DNA of 64,000 nt from Embiotoca jacksoni. Lineage: Eukaryota > Chordata > Actinopteri > Embiotocidae. The stretch lies in contig JAKOON010000018.1 of NCBI GenBank assembly GCA_022577435.1, positions 2,718,282 through 2,782,281 of the forward strand, read 5' to 3'. Of this stretch, positions 23,182 through 36,665 are shown piece by piece. A model generated the notes under the pieces. It saw only the letters and a program-made list of their open reading frames with translations, was not told where the DNA came from and searched no databases. The stretch's first letter is position 1, and each line of letters starts with the position of its first letter. A program made the translations under genes and the position numbers.

Positions 23182-25377
23182 CTGTGCAAACACTAATACG
23201 GCAGAGTAGCCGCACTTTTATTCACAGCTATGAGAGCCACAGTCGGCGCAGCCAGGTTACTTTTTCCCCTCTTGCATGTATCAAAATAACATTATTTTTC
23301 TACGTAAAGCAATTTTACGTTCTTAATTGTTACAAGCCAAGTAAATGTAAAACTGAATCAGCAGATTCAAAATGCCTTTATATTAGCAACAGTTTATGAT
23401 TTTTTTTTCTTTCCCGCTCCACTGTAAAGACTTCTTTACTTTTTGGGTTGTCCCAGTGCAAGTTAAAATAGTTCAATTATTCTGCCACCAACCCACAATA
23501 ACTCCAAGCTGACAACATCTGCCAGTCATCTACTTGATTGCAATCAACTGTGAACACGCTAGAAATCTACGGGCAGATTCTCCACTCAATCATCTAGAAG
23601 ACCACTCCGGCATTACACATCGCCAGGCAATGAAGCATCACGTCAGCAAAGACACTCCTCTGGTCCACTATGAAGAAGTTTCTAGCATCCACACACATCA
23701 AATTCTGCTGAGACTGACCAGAACTGCTGAAACAAATGATTCAGGCTGATGTCAAAATAACCTAAAGTAAATAAATAAACCTAAGTTTAACCATCAAACT
23801 AGAGATTATTGATATGAATTATTCCTCCATAAATTCATTGACATTTATTTTTGCTCATTCAGACATTAGTTATATCCTGTTGTCATCCATCATTTCATTT
23901 ATTCTTTGTCTGTAAATCATAAATTACTAAACATAAAAAGACCTGTTCTGTTTACTCCAACTTGAAGACGGAAATCAGTTTAATCAAGAAGTCATGGCTC
24001 CTGATATTTCACTGATTATTTGATTTCTGTCATTTAAAATAATACTTTGATTCTTCTTAATTAAAGCTGATACCCAAACATATAACGAGTGCAAAGATTA
24101 AAAAAATTGTGGCCTCCTCTACAATCCTCTCTAATGGCAGCTGTCTTTTTACAATGTCCCTCAAACCAAACTACGTCTCCGTACTACTTTGTGCAGATGT
24201 ACACTCCCCACAGATCCTCTTAGGTTTTTTTTAATGCGTCACATGTTGTCTCATCGAACTCAGCTTCGGTTCATGAAGCCCGACATCCTTTATCAACATC
24301 CCTCAGAGAAAGGCCTCGAGCTCATTGCTTTCAATCACAGCGGGTGTACAGGCGTATAATTAGCTCCAAAGTGGGAACATCCAGTTGTGAGTTATATTTG
24401 TCTTACGCAAAACATATCATCATATTGCTGCATCGGATGCTCGTCTATTTCCTGCTACTGTGGGTGGAGACACTGATCTCTCAGCCCTCCTCCATGATGG
24501 ATTCCTCTCTGTATCATTACTGAGCATCAGTGCAAATGGCGGTCCTACAAAGAAAGCCTTGCTCTTTGATTCTGAGAGACTGACATTAAGATACGGTGTT
24601 TCAGATCTTTGAGACATTCTCTGCTGTCACACCCAGTGGTGCAAGTGAAATATCCTGACAATATGGCACACTCCGCACATTTGGACAGTTATATGACAAA
24701 AGAGAACCATCAGCTACCAACAAAATGGATCCAGATGTGCAGGGAACAGAGCCAAGAGGTGGAAGTATGGTTGTTAAAGTATGAAGCTATTTTAGGGACA
24801 GGAAACTTGATTTAGGTATCCACTAATGGATATTTATGTGACAGACAGAACAAAGCATTTTGGGCTGCACAAAACATCAAAAATCAGCTAAAAATCGAAT
24901 TATGCAATTTATATCTCAAAGCCACTCACAACCAATCCACAACAGAGCCGCTTCACCAAAGGAAAGATTTGTTGTGTGCTAAACGCTAACAATAGGCCAC
25001 AGCTGAGAAATGAGACCAGCAGCGATTCATTGTTTTGTGGTTCACTTTCAGGTCCACTTTACAAACCGCTTTGGGTTTGCAGAAAATCCGTAAAAAGGCC
25101 AGCAAGACATGATGCACCGGTGGGACAGGACGTTAAACCTTTAGCTTGGTGAGGATATGCTTCAGGTTCTGGGATCCAAGATTACAAACACAAACAACAT
25201 TTTTGTGCTAAGTCACATAAATTATCCGACGAAGTCAGAGTTAGTCGATTTTTACAATGTTTGCTGATGAAAAGCACGAAAATGGCCTTTTCATAGGTGT
25301 AACTAATAACATGACAGCGACAAACAGAGTGTGTTCAATAACAAGACACTGAAAGTGAAGCAGAGAAACAGAGTTCT

Positions 25378-25472
25378 GATGGTTAGCTTAGCTTAGCACA
25401 AACGCTGGAAGCAAAGGGAAACAACTGGCCTGACTCTCTTTGAAAGTAACAAAATCCACTTTTGCTCACAAA
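25378..25472. repeat. Teleost interspersed repeat fragment (GTTAGCTTAGCTTAGC type)
   Basis: GGTTAGCTTAGCTTAGCACA, CTGGAAGCAAAGGGAAACAA and GTAACAAAATCCAC follow the order of a frequent fish repeat that I recognise from memory. The copy is short and diverged. Confidence 0.6.
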
Positions 25473-25688
25473 TTATAAAATATCTAATTCAATCAATTTA
25501 ATTAATTCATTACTTCATTAAAAACAACTACAAAATACAACATTAAAAAGTCCGGTTGGGTACTTGGGACGCCCTCAACTTTATGATGAGGTTGTCTTTA
25601 TGAGGAAGGTCAAGTTCTCTCAGCACTAATTAGCCTAATGACTTCAATCAAATAAATAATAAAATAATTAGTATCAAACGTTAACACG

Positions 25689-25715
<27 letters not shown>
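25689..25715. repeat. Poly(T) tract
   Basis: A homopolymer run of about 27 T. It could be the poly(A) end of a minus-strand retroposed sequence, but no retrocopy is recognisable beside it. Confidence 0.9.
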
Positions 25716-25719
<4 letters not shown>

Positions 25720-28381
25720 AGCCAATTAGGCAGGTAATTTTCATTTAAATCTGACTTTAAAAATCTCAAATTTGATTGTTAAAAACTGAATGACTTTTAA
25801 TTTTAAATCCACTATCATGACACATATATGACATAACATTACAGAGGCATTCAGGTTCAATATCATAGTTTCATATCAGATGTAAAAGGACAATTTAGAG
25901 GTCTCTTTATGCGTATTTCAATACTACCACTAAGCTGGTGTTTTATAATGCAATTTGATGAAGAGAAGCTTTTCACAGTGTATTCTGACACATTTCCTCA
26001 ACCATCACAGTTTAAGATTACAGGCTTTAATGTGTCATATGAATTCCATGACCTGAGTTTAAACTCAGTGTGTTTGTGTTTGTAAAGCCGATGATCGCTG
26101 GAGCAACTCATTTCAATATTTGGTCACATTGATGTGTTTTCAGTGTCATCCACGTTCAGGCTCTAACGTGATCTTATCCCTTCACAATAAGAGCTGCAAT
26201 ACTATCGCAGCAACACAGGATGGTCCAGTTCATATTTCAGTTTAAATGATGACCATTTTTCTTCATGTGACATTGATTTAGTTTCAGCAACTCAATGAAG
26301 CTTTTTTTGACGCACAATAATTGCGGCACACATTTTACAAGAAGTCAATTTGAGATTTGCATGAAGAATGGCAGCGTGTCATGGTGCAAGAGTTTTGCAA
26401 TAAAAAGACAAGCGATTGAAATTGCGATACTCGCGAGTGGCCGCAGCTTTGGCTCAGAAGCCACTCATGCGATAGAAATTAAATATAAATGGGAAAATAA
26501 TGGAAGTTACACAGAGAGTGTCTGGGAAAACGTTTACATTGCTGTCACAGGCTTGAAAATTTCCTTCAGAAAACGTTTATCAGGTAGACACTAAGTTAAG
26601 AAATAACCTTGATGAGTTAAATCCAACAACATGTATCCTTCTTTATTTTGTGTTATTTGAAACGCACAGAAATATATTAGTGGCAGATAAGGCAGGTGAT
26701 AAATGCAGGGATTCTGAATTGATATCGGACATTCATTAAGTCACAACTGCCTTAATGGCACTTGCACAGTGCCCGCTAACTAATGGGTTCACACTCATAA
26801 AATGGAGACTTTTTTATTTATTTTAGTTTTAGTGCCTATGACTTCAACAAGTCAGTTTGGATCAAATCTTCTGAAATGTTTGAAAGGCGCAGGTGAACCC
26901 AGACATGGATTTATTCTTAATTCATGAACAAAGTGAGCACAGTCATCTGACCTGGAGTCAGAGCAGAATCCGGAAAACAAACACACAAACAAAAAAGATT
27001 CATATTGTTGCTCTTTTTATCCGCCCACACAAAGTCAGACCTGTTGGTGTTTTAAAATACCGCTGCGTGTCATCGGTCTGTGCAACTTGATGCTGTTGTC
27101 TTGGATGTACAAAATGTGGAATATATTCTGTAACCCTGATGAACCTTGGCCGACTCCTCTGTTTGTTTGATCGACACAAATCAATTTATATTATGTGTAA
27201 GCCTCGGCATGAAATTAGATTTTGGACTTTATGTTGACTTAAATATAATATCTGTGAGCTCAGGATCAGCTCCTTCTCGAAAGATGGAGAAACACATGAT
27301 TAGGCTTCAGATTTACTCAGAAAAATGGGAACATTTGGCCGCCAACACCATCACCACAATCAGGACATGTTACATATCTTCAATGCACATTATTGGCTTT
27401 GTTCAAACAGTCTTTGTAGAAACATGACAAAAAAAACATCTTCTCTGTAATTAGTTCGTTAAGGGGAAAAGGAGATGCATCGGGTGCTGTAATGCTGTGC
27501 AGCTGTGATACTGCAAAAGGAAAATCCAGTTGTTCCATAACTGCAGTAAATGAGCTAAACTAGGTTAATCTATATAACATACAGTTAGTGATGGGGGACT
27601 CTCCTGTTATTTATTCTATCTCAGTATGTACAGAGTCTGGAAGTATCTCAATTATTTAAACATCCTTCAGGCAAGAAATAAAGAAGAAATAAGACATAAT
27701 GCATCATTAACCCCTAAAAATATGAACTCAATCAAATAATAAAGGATTTTGGACACAGTCACTGACTGAGGAGGTCAGTCTCTTTGGTATTTGTTGGGCT
27801 GCAGTTCAGCTTGTAAGAAATGTGGAGGGCAGTGAGACTGTATGACAGATGGTATGAGCAGAAGTCAAGTTGGGTTGTATACAGTTTGTCCAGGTTTTGT
27901 AGAACTGAATGCTCTCAGCGGTGAGTGAATACAGCTGCAGTAAGCCCCAAAGGTCAGTCACCAGCTGCACTGCTTAAACCCAAACTATTTCACACAGTAT
28001 TGAGGGACTGTGTAACACCATTTAAGGTTTAAGTAGGTGGGGAAAGGTGAAAGCTTTTGTAAGTGTCAGACTTTAGAGTTTGAGAATGTGGCTATTTCCT
28101 GGAGGCAGTACATAGCAGTGCAGATTTGATTTGGACTGAACCATCAGAAATACCATTAGAAAAGATCCAGTTGAATATTTTTTGACCAGCACCCCACACA
28201 GAACCTGTAAAATGTAGACACTACAACAGCAGCCATGTCTCCCATTGATTTTATTTATTAGTGACATATTTTGCATCTGCAAGTTACTTATTTAGTAATT
28301 ACAAGTCTGCAAATTTCCACTGCCCGTGTGTTTTAGTTGGTTACTTATATAACATATGGCAATTGAAATAAGGTTACCGTG

Positions 28382-28978
28382 CTAAAGTCACTCAGGCTGT
28401 GTTCAGACTGCAGCCAAATTGGATTTGTTTATCAAATCAGCTCTTGAGGACAGACTATCTGCACTTTTGTTTGCAAGTGAGTGGATCAGATTTGAAGTGT
28501 CCAGGTATCACCAACCTATTTGCGTGGGTTGCTGTGGTAACCACATATGCGCAGCTACGCTGATGACACGGCTTTCCAACACGGAAGCTGCTGGGCAGGC
28601 AGTGGCAGCAAAGTTATTTTGCTTTCTGTCTGTTGTTGTCGTTTCCTTCCACAGCGCCAACATCTACACTTTCAGATAGTGTTTTGTTAGTGGTGGCATA
28701 GATTCTGCTCACTCTGGCACTAAAAATGTTGTCTTCATTGTGTGTCGTGTGGCGAGCGACGCAATAAATCCGGTCTGAGCCAGCAGAGCGTCTGGACTGA
28801 AAAGCATTTGTAGAAATCAGTTTGGAATCACATTTCAAACCACCTCGAAACGTGGTTTGGATCCAGTTTGCGAAAATAACATTGTGTGTTTTTTGCTGTT
28901 CAGACAAATTAATGCGCATACAATCTGGATATGAGGACAAAAAACTGATTTGCGGTGGCAGCCTCAACGGGGCTTTAG
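28382..28978. mobile_element. Non-autonomous DNA transposon, imperfect inverted repeats
   Basis: The left end CTAAAGTCACTCAGGCTG and the reverse complement of the right end CTAAAGCCCCGTTGAGGCTG agree at most positions. Internal phrases such as GTGTTCAGACTGCAGCCAAA, TGGATCCAGTTTGCG and GCTGTTCAGAC match a common fish element with the GTTCAGAC signature. No transposase is present. No clear target duplication is seen, so I leave the superfamily open. Confidence 0.65.
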
Positions 28979-31972
28979 TTTAAAAAATATATATTTTAAT
29001 CATAAGTGAAAAAAGTCACCTCTAACTTGATTGAGACGAGGCATGAACTGGAGGTTATATATAGCAGCTATGATCACACTCTCATAACATTTCACTGAAA
29101 CATATTAACACCAAAACTGTATTTAAAAGCAAAAGCTGATATACACCTGGTATGAGCTGTTGAACAAAAATCCCCCAAAATATTTTGTAGGTTTTCTGTT
29201 GTGTGTTAAACTGTGAACAGTGACAGAGTGTGAATTGATATGGCTGGAATATTTACTGCATAACTAACTGACTGTAGGCTAAGGGGTTGCAATGCAAGAC
29301 CAGGTCTTAGATTCTGAGCAGGGCCAACCAGGACCCCCTGTTCTGTTGACCTGAGTTGGCTAATGCCAAGCCAGAGGTTAAAAGTAACTACAAAAATGAT
29401 ACAACCAAACCTAAATAAATGGGAAGTCAGTGCAACAAAGCCAGCATGTGATATGCTGTGATAAAAATGCTGTGGCGTCTTACTACTTACTTACTGACTT
29501 TGAGTGCAGCAGAATGGATCTGGACTAATTTGCACTGACTGTAGATATGCTGTGGAACTTTGGCTTAAACAAAAACAAAGTGCATCACATGGTCAAGATG
29601 GAAGGAGATAAAACAGTGAGGACTTTATTGAGCTGTTGGAGCGATGGAAAGGTTTCTTAGGAGAAAATAGGAACAAATACATTAAGATCAATGAAATGCA
29701 AACTGAGCATGTTTCTTTGGATTCAACAACAGGACCTCTATGGACATAGTTTTTGAACAATAACAGAAGAAAGGTGGAGCGTTTAAGATGTACACCGATA
29801 CATTGCAAATAACGACAAAGAGGTTGGAGTTGGAGCTACTTTGGATGATAAAATGCTTCAAGCTTGGCGATCTTCCCGAGTTAGCATGAACGAGGACATA
29901 ATGATGAGGACAATGACAAAATCAAAGTGACGAAAACTGGAGTAGGACGATGCTCCGAGACAGTACTTAATTACAGTTGAAGAACTTATTATAGTAGAGC
30001 TCTGATCAGTCCGAGCTGAATTTGGAAAATGATGAGGTCCTTATTTTCAGGTCTTCCTCATGATGTCGGTGAATGGAAATGTATAATAGCAATTTTCAAA
30101 CCCATGAGGCTCAAACACCAAAAATAATTCACATTCCAGTGTCTTCTTGATGATCGCTGCCTGGTAAAAAATACGTCAAGTACTAAACTGTGCACTTCAA
30201 ATGTCTCCCCACCAAGCACAACATGACCCTGATGACACATCCTGTCCACGTGCTGAAGTGCCCTTGGGCCAGACACTGAGCCCCAACTTGCTTCCAGTGG
30301 CGGGCGAGCTAGAGAGGGAGGAGACAGGCAAAGTGTCTAGAATCAGGACATCATACAAGATTAACATAAGAGTGGTAGCAAAGCTTTGCTATTCACCATA
30401 TTCCCACATGACCGACTTACTCAGAGCGCAGAGCAATAACATGCACTTTGAGAAAAGTCAGCAAATGATTTTAATTCAAACAAAGAATTAAAATGATAAA
30501 TTTTATGTTACAAAAATTGCAGTAATCGATTAGATGCTGGAAGCTGAAAAATAATCGAGTTCAGCTGTGTTGTGATGAAAAGCCATTTTAAAAGCCCCAT
30601 AGGATTTTCTATAATGAAATGTTTGAGCAGCAATTAAACCATTTCCCTCCATTCACCGTGTTTCTCGGAATACAGCAGTCACTCTGTGTGGACCAAAGTG
30701 GAGCATCTGGTTTCCAGTGAGAGTCTGACTCGATCCTCCACAGGTGACATATATAGACTGCACACCCAGCCCATATAACCACTGTTATAGTGGTTTGTAA
30801 AAGAGGAGGCTGAAATTGATTACTTGAAACAGTCCCTACGCCAAGACTGAGAACAATTAATCCTGCCTCGCCGTTAAAGACGTCTCCTTGATACAATAGA
30901 GGATGCCAGGTCCATCTGTGAAGTCACAATGTACGAGTCGCGCATACATGCAGACAGCGAGAGCTATGGCTTCTAATTCTGCTCATTAATCACCTGTCTG
31001 CCAAACATCCTCCAGAGAAAAGCGCCCCGGTTCCTCCAAGGTAATTACAATACTTGAAGGAACGCTCTCTGCAGCAAACGCTCATAAGCAGCCATCTTAT
31101 GCCTCTCCTGCCCTTCTTTTTTTTGTCTCAACCATGGAGCCAATTGCTTCCATGTCCTCTGGAGAAACTTCCTCCTCCACCTCCTCTCAAGCCGTTTCTG
31201 CAGCGCCGCTCCTGCTCCTCTTCAGTTTTGTAGTCAGCAGCCTTTTCTATTTTTTTTTTTGCCCGGGCACACATCCATTTGGCATCCGATGTGGGATAAA
31301 TAAATTATAGCCACTAAAATCAATGCCCAGTCCATGATGTAGGCTGTAGGCTTAGTACTTGCCACCGTGCTAGAATTATCCCAGCAGGGCTCAAACAGAG
31401 GTCTTTTCTGAGCCCAGGAGCTATGCTGCTGCTTTTCACTGCTTCTGGTGCTTTTGTGAAAAGCTATTCCCGGCCTTCTGACATTTTATTTGTCATAAGT
31501 TTTCATGGGTAATATTACTTTTACTGCAGAGACTGATGGCAGTTTTGAGGCATAATTTGTCTCAGGAAGCTGTTCGTTGTGACACAGCATCCTGGTTTGA
31601 ACCCGTTTTTTTTTTTTTCCCCTCAATTCACAGCAGCATCTGGAAGCTGTCTTTAATTTCTCCACAAAAGCACTCAAAGAATGTAAAAATAAATCAGAAA
31701 CGGTGGCTAGTGTGGCTTTTACTTTTAAAGGCAGAACAGTAGCAATGCCATCACTCCGTCTGTAAACTGTGTGTTGATGTACGTTTGAAAGATTAATAAC
31801 CCTCAGTAGATAGATGATGTCTATTCTCTCAGTTGTTGTAGTAATCTCATTGGCTTTCAGGAGTTCAACACCAGACTTGCGTTACATACTGTACATCTTT
31901 GAATGTGTCCTCCTGGTAGCTCTGTAAGCTACTATCACTTTGCTTATGTTGTTTCTCTCTCTGTGTTCCCAG

Positions 31973-32023
31973 ATGGAGATGATAGCAGAGCCTGATCCTG
32001 ATGACGAGGGGACAAAAATAAGT
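31973..32023 (+). CDS. vstm2a: VSTM2A-like gene, short internal exon (17 codons)
   Basis: The exon is preceded by a polypyrimidine tract and TTCCCAG and followed by GTAAGT, a consensus donor. It is 51 bases, phase 0 on both sides, and reads MEMIAEPDPDDEGTKIS. The end, DxxGTKIS followed in the next exon by TVKVQGNDISHK, is the junction region in the middle of the V-set domain of VSTM2 proteins (from memory of the family). The segment is acidic. It falls in the loop between the two halves of the Ig fold, and skipping it would keep frame. The ATG at its first base is an internal Met and not the start. Upstream exons were not found in the window. Confidence 0.85.
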
Positions 32024-33396
32024 GTAAGTAGAAGAACACATCATGCATGCAGGGCTGAAGCCCGGTGCTTCCCAACCATGTGCCGTCATGACCCAAGCTG
32101 GCAGCGTTTAATTCTGAGCAAACACAACAGCAGCTGATTTCTCGAATAATACACCTTCAACCAGAGAAAGGAGCTAATCAGTGAAATCATTGGCAGTCTA
32201 CTATTACTGTCAAAGTGGTTCCCTTCCTGCGCTCATGTCCCAGCAGCCATCCTGCCCCTTTTTTCCTGCCTCTCTGTATGTGGCTCTTGTGCCCAGTGCA
32301 CCACACAGCCTTCCACTGAATGACTTCACTGGAGCCCTCAGATAGTCAAACAGTTGTGTGTGATGGAAAAAGGACATATTCAAGCTCAAGCTAACTTGTA
32401 GAAGGCAGTGTATTAGAAACTGGGTCATCATTTCTCTCCATCACAGGGTCTTATCCTGTCTGACATTTTTTCGAGTAATGTAGCTGCATTCCTAAATTTC
32501 AGTAATTAATTTGTGCAATGTTATTTTCAATAGCAATAATTGCAATGCAGTGTTCCAGATAACTCGAAACTTCAAAGTCAAAAGTTTAAAAAAAAGAAAA
32601 GAAAAAGCAAACGGTGAGTTAGTGAAACAGGACTTGGTGATTGTTTCTATATTTAATCAAAACCATGGTCTCCAAAGGATTGCAAAACCAGTTCCCAGTC
32701 AGACCGCTGCGCTTTGTAAACTCACCGTCCACCACCGGACACCATCTTAGGACTTGAGGACAGGAAAACAAATACTGCTAGTGAATATAACTACTTCAAT
32801 TGTGCTTTAAAAGTATATAAAGTACATAGAGTAGGATTTTAAATCAATGTTAGAGATAATATTGTTAAGTGAACTGAGCAGAAACCTGCCTTTCATGTGG
32901 CTCACCAGTAAAACCACTTGAGTTGTCCCGACAGGCACGGGTGAGCGACTTCGATGCTTTCAGATCCATATAGAGTCACTACTTCACCCTTCATTAATAA
33001 ATACATACTTGTGGATTGAAGAGTAGTCTGATATTACAGTCTAACAGCATGTACCATGTGCATGTTGTTGTCTCAGGACGTCTTATTTTGGCCTATATTT
33101 TATTATTTTTACCCCTGACACAGAATATGCTAATCATTTTATATCCTCCATCTCAGGAATACACACATCTGACAAAAGTACACCATATTAATCCTGCTAT
33201 TATGATTTGGCTCAGGTGTTTTGACTAAATGGCAAATGTGACTACATAAACTAAACCTACAAAATACAATTTTATGTAGCACCAATAGATTTGGACAAAA
33301 GGATCATATGAAAATGAATTGACATGATGATGAAACCGTGTGGTATTATACCATCCAATGTTATGACACTGTGGTCTCTTTTAATTACTCTAACAG
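32024..33396 (+). other. Intron of the VSTM2A-like gene, 1.37 kb
   Basis: Bounded by GTAAGT at 32024 and a TTTTAATTACTCTAACAG acceptor ending at 33396, phase 0. I see no other feature in it. Confidence 0.85.
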
Positions 33397-33733
33397 ACAG
33401 TGAAAGTCCAGGGCAATGACATCTCACACAAGCTGCAGATCTCCAGAGTCAGCAAGAATGATGAAGGACTGTATGAGTGCCGGGTGACACGAGCTAACTA
33501 CGGAGAGATTGTGGAGTACAAAGCCCAAGCCTGGCTGAAGGTCAACGCCACGGCCAGGCCTCGACGACCATTGTCACCTCCCAAGAAGAGCTCCCCGCTG
33601 CACCTGACAGACAAGAAGCCGAGAAAGTCTAGCTCCCCTCTGGGCCAGGACAACATGAGTTCAGACCAGAGGGTGGCCTCCACTTCCACCTCTCACACAT
33701 CCTCCAACACAGCTAAACACAACCCCGGCTCAG
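33397..33733 (+). CDS. vstm2a: VSTM2A-like gene, main exon: second half of V-set Ig domain and linker
   Basis: VSTM2A is an immunoglobulin V-set protein of the VSTM2 family. The mammalian protein is described as secreted, with roles in adipocyte commitment and as a Wnt antagonist (established knowledge, not shown here). The exon begins TVKVQGNDISHKLQISRV and carries the V-set signature DEGLYECRV, with the Cys that pairs with an upstream-exon Cys, then KAQAWLKVN, the last beta strand. NAT in KVNATA is an N-glycosylation sequon. After the domain comes a basic, Pro/Ser-rich linker (RPRRPLSPPKKSS, KKPRKSSS) and a Ser/Thr-rich stretch. The sequence fits VSTM2A better than VSTM2B or VSTM2L, as I recall them. 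The donor is TCAG|GTAAGG, so the exon ends in phase 1. Reading through the donor stays open to a stop at 33895-33897, so a retained-intron form would add about 54 residues. Confidence 0.93.
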
Positions 33734-36079
33734 GTAAGGCCCTGGGGGAGGGTTATGTAATGGGAATACTCTGCAACACTAAAAACCCTCTTGACTTATG
33801 TAGCCAGACTTTTCCCTACCACTATGAATCTATAAATCCTGGACCTCCTGACACATGTGTGAGTCATCCACTCTGGTTAAAAGGCTTGTTTGGTTGAGAT
33901 TCAAAATAACCAACAATAGACTGCAGCAGGATTTTATACAGTAATTAATTGTAAAACGGTGCCTTCAGAAAACAGATCTTCAATTATAAAAAGAGAAGGA
34001 AAACCACACCTCAAGAGCGACTTTACCCTGCTGTTCTGTGTTGTGGACAAACACCAGCACCACATCATGACTCTTCAATAAAAAAAAAAACTAAAAGTGG
34101 AGCACAAATTTACATCACAACTGACTGTTGATGGGCTTCTGTCATGCTGCCAAGATTGTGCTCTTGTTTAAAGGCCTGGACACACAAGTGTTAAAACTGA
34201 AATTTTCAATTCATTCCAAAGGATTTGCAGCATGATAAATTAATCTGTGCAAATGTTCAACTTCCAGATCAACTTTGGTGAACTGTGACACGCACAGTTT
34301 GCACTATTGACCAGTAGCAGGCTGTCTGAGCAGTGATGAACTACTGACTACAGTCGCTCATATCTCTATCTCTGGTAAAACCTGTGTTTAAATTAATATC
34401 CTCGGTATGTTTGGACTTTTGGAGCATCTGGGTGGGTGTGGCACGTGTAAACATCTTATTGTGACTTTGAGAAACCTTGATATATAACCTCCTACCTGAG
34501 AACGGCAACATAAACTGGGATACTGTTGGAGTGAGCAGTTTTTTTTAACATCCTGAGTTGATAACAGACATATAATGGCTGGAATGTGAGAAATAAAGGC
34601 ACAACTGTATACAGATAATCAGAAACCTGATGATCATGTATAAATAACCAGATGTTTCAAGTTCCATGTGAATGTCATACCCTGAATATGATCGAAGCCA
34701 GGATAAGACACAAAACCAAGATACTAATGTTAGTGTAAGCACACTCGGAGATGTGATTTGCCGAATATGCTAAGACAGGAATCACAATAGCTTGTGGGGG
34801 TTGAAAAGTGACTAAGCAAATGAGCTAAGAAGTTCGACAGCTGACTGTTAGCAAGCTCGTTAGCAAGCTCATTAGAGCTTTATTATTCCTTTTAAGATGC
34901 TTTTATTCAACAAAATAATGGAGTGGTGAGTAAAATGCCAGGAGATAAATAAATGGATAACTAAATAAAGACAACAGAGATAAAACAGAGACAAACCCTA
35001 GAAACTATTGTGACAAAGCTAACAGTTAAATCAGCACCTACAGCAGTTCCCATTAACCGTGTGAGTAGTCACTGTCACGAAACCTTCAGCTCCACCCATC
35101 TCGAACGTCTCTCTGTGGTGTGACTGCCCTATTTGGGTGGTGGTGTTCATTTCTGGGAACTCAGAAACACCAAAAAACTGAAAGCTCCTCTTTGCATGTG
35201 GCTTTCGGGTAATGTCAGAGTGAGATGTCATCTGACTGGTTGCACAGAGAAACGTTCACGTCAATGGTTAATAGCAGCATGTAAGTATGGCAACAAAGCT
35301 TAACATGCTTGCTTTCTCCATAATCTGCAGCGTCGCCTCGGGAATCTGCACACCATTTTGCATAGCTGCATGTCCACTGCCCACAAATACTGTGTTTATA
35401 CTTGTGTGAGTTATTCTCTTGTCCTAGGTGGACTAATCTAAAGCAGCATCTTTAGCATCTGACATTTCTTTGGCTGAATCCAAATGTCCAGAGTTCTTCA
35501 TACTTACAGACTTGTCGACTTAGCAATTGGATATTCCACAAACATCCAGATCTACATTTGAAAATTATGTATATGATATTTAAAAATGGAAAATGATCTG
35601 ATCACAAAGGAGTTTTTGAAGCAGACAGAAGAGTAAGAGTAGGGTAGTGAGACAAGCCAGGCATCAGCAAAGAAATGTGACGTCTGCATGAGTTTTATCA
35701 AATTTGAGAGGCATGCAGGAAGTCCATGCGCCTGTTACTAATGCACACGTGATTGTATCTGGGCGTGAACAACGCAGCAGGTGTTGAATGTTATGGTGTC
35801 AGTGTCACAAAATCTGAAAGAGAGCTCTTCATTAGTCTTTGCTATTCCTATCACAAACTGACAAGTGCAAACTGCTCACAGGAACTATGAACTATAATAA
35901 TTTGAATAACGGTAAATGATTAGCCTGTAGGCTGTTGAGGGTTTTGGAGTCAGGCTTCTTCCAGGTGAGGATCACATCTTTGGTCGCTGCAGATAATGAA
36001 GAAGTCTGTGGTTTAATTTCCTCTCGTTTGGTGCGTTACCATCCTTTTTATTAAGGGATCAGCTATGAGTCAATCGTCT

Positions 36080-36420
36080 GCCTGTAGCACACCCAAAATG
36101 TTGCCGCAAGGCTTTTGACTAATTCTTAAGGATCAGATAACATTCCAGCCTTTCATGCTTCTTTTCACTGGATACCTGGAAGTTTTGAAATACATTTTCC
36201 GATATGACTCTAAATGTTTAAGGGACTATGCGGCCAGGCTCCCAGCTATATTTTAGAAATGGTCATCCCCCATGAGTAGCCTGAAATCCTCAGGCAGGAC
36301 TCCTCTGGTGATTCTTAAAAATCACCTTATTACAGAGGGTCCTCCCATTGCGGGCTGCAAGCTGCAGGCTCTGGAACTCCTGCCTTAGTATGTCACACTA
36401 GCCAAAGAGGTAGTAAACTC
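36080..36420 (+). pseudogene. Decayed LINE reverse-transcriptase C-terminal fragment
   Basis: Translated with frame changes, the segment reads QNVAARLLTNS, then FHWIPG, then GLCGQAPSYILEM, then PEILRQDSSGDS, then AAGSGTPA. These follow the order of the conserved end of fish LINE ORF2 proteins (QNAAARLLT, LHWLPV, GLAPSYL, LRSSD, LWNSLP). Stops are frequent. It is separate from the LINE family nested in the hAT element, whose C-terminal sequence is different. Confidence 0.7.
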
Positions 36421-36469
36421 TTACACAGATTTATTACCTACCGCTACACTGCTTGTCAATCTATTTAAA

Positions 36470-36665
36470 GCTCCAATGTGTAGAATCTGAAATCACCTTG
36501 GCTAACCCAGAGTCGCATCAAAACGGACATGTAGGGACCTCCTCTAATAGCAATTCATAGTTTTCACCATGATTGTCTCATTTTACTACACAAAAAACAG
36601 CACTTGTAGAATAATTTGAAGGATGCTATAATAACACAAAAATGCTACACGTACCGGCTTAAAGT
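36470..36665. repeat. Possible teleost interspersed repeat (GCTCCAATGTGTAGAATCTG type)
   Basis: AAAGCTCCAATGTGTAGAAT and the following AT-rich block resemble a frequent fish repeat starting AAAGCTCCAGTGTGTAGGAT. Only the start is convincing; the ends are not defined. Confidence 0.4.

Larger units (their letters stand above)
10926..31972. other. Long noncoding stretch, probable intron
   Basis: Apart from the separately listed repeats I see no exon with convincing protein homology. The stretch ends at the acceptor of the 51-base VSTM2A-like exon. It contains several unique, moderately GC-rich islands (for example 14700-14920, 19060-19300 and 30900-31120) that look less decayed than their surroundings. 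They could be conserved noncoding elements, but no alignment is available here. Confidence 0.5.
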
